The position numbers were made by a program, and so were the translations under genes. Source: Palsa-504 sp963818225 (lineage in GTDB: Bacteria > Actinomycetota > Actinomycetes > Streptosporangiales > Streptosporangiaceae). Taken from it: a stretch of 64,000 bases of DNA. Positions 62,607-64,000 of this stretch are shown in pieces. The stretch's first letter is position 1. The number at the start of each line of letters is the position of its first letter. Where the stretch lies: the NCBI GenBank assembly GCA_963818225.1, contig CAWFRO010000014.1:248001-312000 (forward strand). The letters run 5' to 3'. A model generated the notes under the pieces. That model saw only the letters and a program-made list of their open reading frames with translations, was not told where the DNA came from and ran no database searches.

Positions 62607-63332
62607 TCAGCCGCGCGCCGGATCGGCGTAGCCGTGGGTGTAGGCGTAGCGGATCGCCTGCGTGCGGTCCCGCGAGCCGGTCTTGGCGAAGATCCGGTTG
62701 ACGTGCGTCTTGACCGTCGCCTCGCTGACGAACAGCGCGCGGGCGATCTCCCGGTTCGACTTGCCCGCGGCGATGAGGCGCAGCACGTCGGCTTCACGCG
62801 GAGTCAGGTCGTCGTCGTCGTGGTCCGGCTGCGCCGCGGGCGCGCGGGCGGCCGCCGACGCCAGCCGCTGCTGCACGGCGGGATCCAGCACGGCCTGGCC
62901 GGCCGCGGCGGCCAGCACCGCCCGGCCGATCTCGGCCCGGGTGGCGTCCTTGGTCAGGTAGCCGAGGGCGCCGGCCTGCAGCGCGCCGATGATGGATTCG
63001 TCGTCGGCGTAGGTGGTCAGCACCACGACCTGGGTCCCGGGATAATCGGCCCGGATGCGGCGGGTGGCCGCCACCCCGTCGCAGCGCGGCATGTTCAGGT
63101 CCATCAGCACGACCTGGGGCCGGGCGGCCGCGACCGCCTCGACCGCGGCCACGCCGTCCTCGGCCTGGCCGGCCACGACGATCCCGGGCAGCGTGCCGAG
63201 CAGCAGGACCAGCCCCTCACGGACGGCGGCCTGATCATCGGCGACGACCACGCTCACCGGTTCGGGGTGCTCCGTCAGTTCGGGGTGCTCCGTCAGTTCG
63301 GGGTGCTCCGTCGGGCCGGTCAGGCCGGTCAT
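62607..63332 (-). CDS. NarL/LuxR-type response regulator
   Basis: This is a two-component response regulator of about 241 residues. The receiver domain has VVVADDQAAVREGL, phospho-acceptor Asp in VVLMDLNMPRCDG, and TTYADDE and KD switch residues. The C-terminal LuxR-type helix-turn-helix is DLTPREADVLRLIAAGKSNREIARALFVSEATVKTHVNRI. ATG at 63332 overlaps the kinase stop (ATGA). The N-terminus carries three TEHPEL units from an 18-bp repeat (63261-63315) before the receiver. Confidence 0.93.
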   Translation of the reverse strand: MTGLTGPTEHPELTEHPELTEHPEPVSVVVADDQAAVREGLVLLLGTLPGIVVAGQAEDGVAAVEAVAAARPQVVLMDLNMPRCDGVAATRRIRADYPGTQVVVLTTYADDESIIGALQAGALGYLTKDATRAEIGRAVLAAAAGQAVLDPAVQQRLASAAARAPAAQPDHDDDDLTPREADVLRLIAAGKSNREIARALFVSEATVKTHVNRIFAKTGSRDRTQAIRYAYTHGYADPARG

Positions 63333-64000
63333 GCCGGGATCCTCAAGGTGACCTGCCACTTGCCCGCATCCGGCCCGGCGTGGAACGTGCCGCCCGCCAG
63401 CGCGGCCCGTTCGGCCAGACCGACCAGGCCGAAACCGGCCCCCGTGTCGGCCAGCGGTCCCCGGCCCGCCCCGGGCGGCAGCGGGTTGACGACGCTGAGG
63501 GTGAGGCCGGCCGGCTCGTAGCCGAGGCGGAGGGTGACGGGCTGGCCGGGCGCGTGCTTACGGGCGTTGGTCAGCGCCTCCTGCGCCGTCCGGTACGCGG
63601 TCAGGCCCGCTTCGGCCGGGATCGGCCGGGCCTCGCCGCTGACCTCGAAGGTCACCGCCGGGTCCCCGGCCGCGGCGTACTGGCCGGCCAGGGCGGCCAG
63701 CTGATCGGGCAGCGGCGCCGTGTCATCGCGCAGGGCCAGCACCGCGCGCTTGGCCGCGGCCAGGCCGTCCCGGGTCGCCGTCCCGGCCCGGTCGAGGCAC
63801 TCGATCGCCTTGGCCAGCTCCGGGTTGTCCGCGGGCAGCGTGCCCGACGTCAGCAGGCCCTCGGCGGCCTGCAGGTTCACCGACACCGCGGCGAGCGAGT
63901 GGGCCAGCACGTCGTGCAGGTCGCGGGCGATCCTGGCCCGCTCGCCGAGCGCGGCCGCCTGGGTCTCGGCCGCCATGGCGCGCCGGGTCTCGGCCAGCGT
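63329..64000 (-). CDS. Sensor histidine kinase (5' partial)
   Basis: This is the C-terminal part of a HisKA_3-type kinase. The phospho-acceptor His is in ERARIARDLHDVLAHSLAAV. The dimerisation domain and the HATPase region follow, with TAYRTAQEALTNARKHAPGQPVTLRLGYE and the glycine motif DTGAGFGLVGLAERAAL. The N-terminal sensor lies beyond the window edge at 64000. Its stop overlaps the response regulator start, so the pair is coupled. The signal is unknown. Confidence 0.93.
   Translation of the reverse strand, partial: TLAETRRAMAAETQAAALGERARIARDLHDVLAHSLAAVSVNLQAAEGLLTSGTLPADNPELAKAIECLDRAGTATRDGLAAAKRAVLALRDDTAPLPDQLAALAGQYAAAGDPAVTFEVSGEARPIPAEAGLTAYRTAQEALTNARKHAPGQPVTLRLGYEPAGLTLSVVNPLPPGAGRGPLADTGAGFGLVGLAERAALAGGTFHAGPDAGKWQVTLRIPA

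Overview
The window is about 72% GC with strong third-position G/C bias, many GTG starts and tightly packed genes. Several gene neighbourhoods are typical of Actinobacteria: a mec-cysO-cysM/rph/rdgB cluster next to clpS and DUF2017, a dxr-site-2-protease-ispG cluster, a DUF4439 ferritin-like protein beside the rimP-nusA-infB operon, DUF3039, DUF3618, and a DUF222/HNH '13E12' protein. A filamentous high-GC actinomycete of the Streptosporangiales/Streptomycetales type is likely, but the exact order is inference. No phage, CRISPR array, biosynthetic gene cluster or recognisable defence island is present. Most of the window is housekeeping chromosome.

Layout. 1-3769: the end of a nucleoside-type ABC importer (ATPase and two permeases), followed by a phosphohexomutase at 3951-5798. 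5812-14174 (minus strand): the classical rimP-nusA-ylxR-infB-ylxP-rbfA-truB-ribF translation and RNA-processing operon. It is divergent from a two-gene lipoprotein/DUF4439 unit (14284-15236). 15653-22025 (minus): an amidase, a small conserved protein, a HelD/HelR-type helicase, a ROK regulator and an unknown protein. 22310-23410 is a gene-poor 1.1 kb stretch with an AT-rich island and a palindromic operator-like site ahead of a MarR gene. 23928-31473: a GNAT protein, a secreted TAP-type peptidase and a DeoR regulator, then ispG, a Rip1/RseP protease and dxr (isoprenoid MEP pathway). 31553-36341: a secreted phosphatase-superfamily enzyme, a pterin dehydratase, gcvT-gcvH and a DUF3618 protein. 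36496-41470: an ECF42-type sigma factor with its DGPF partner, a TetR/MFS efflux pair with twin operators, and an oxidoreductase. 41590-45498: an accessory patch with an IS5-type remnant, an HNH protein, a NUDIX hydrolase and a secreted ricin-type lectin. 45561-57266: tRNA-Leu(UAG), the bcp-rdgB-rph-MBL-cysM-cysO-mec-DUF2017-clpS run, the NAD salvage pair pncB/pncA, a deformylase and assorted enzymes. 57294-64000: a DEAD-type helicase, DUF3039, YqgE, MarR, Hsp20 with a MerR/HspR-like regulator, a thioredoxin-TPR co-chaperone, and a response regulator with the end of its histidine kinase.

Two properties cut across the window. First, at least eleven genes, including the essential infB and ribF, are broken by about fifteen frame changes although both halves are well conserved. 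This looks like uncorrected indels in the assembly rather than biology, so affected genes are given as full spans with the break noted. Second, short in-frame tandem repeats (mostly 15 or 18 bp units) sit in linkers or termini of several genes, and some frame changes fall inside them. A hairpin-forming dispersed element occurs at 3829-3905 and 15454-15535 with a related palindrome at 22508-22561; this is the most repeat-like unexplained signal. I found no convincing undescribed multi-gene system. The most testable points are the CysO homologue ending in Gly-Gly-Ala-Ser beside its JAMM peptidase, the dispersed hairpin family, and the repeat-bearing helD.
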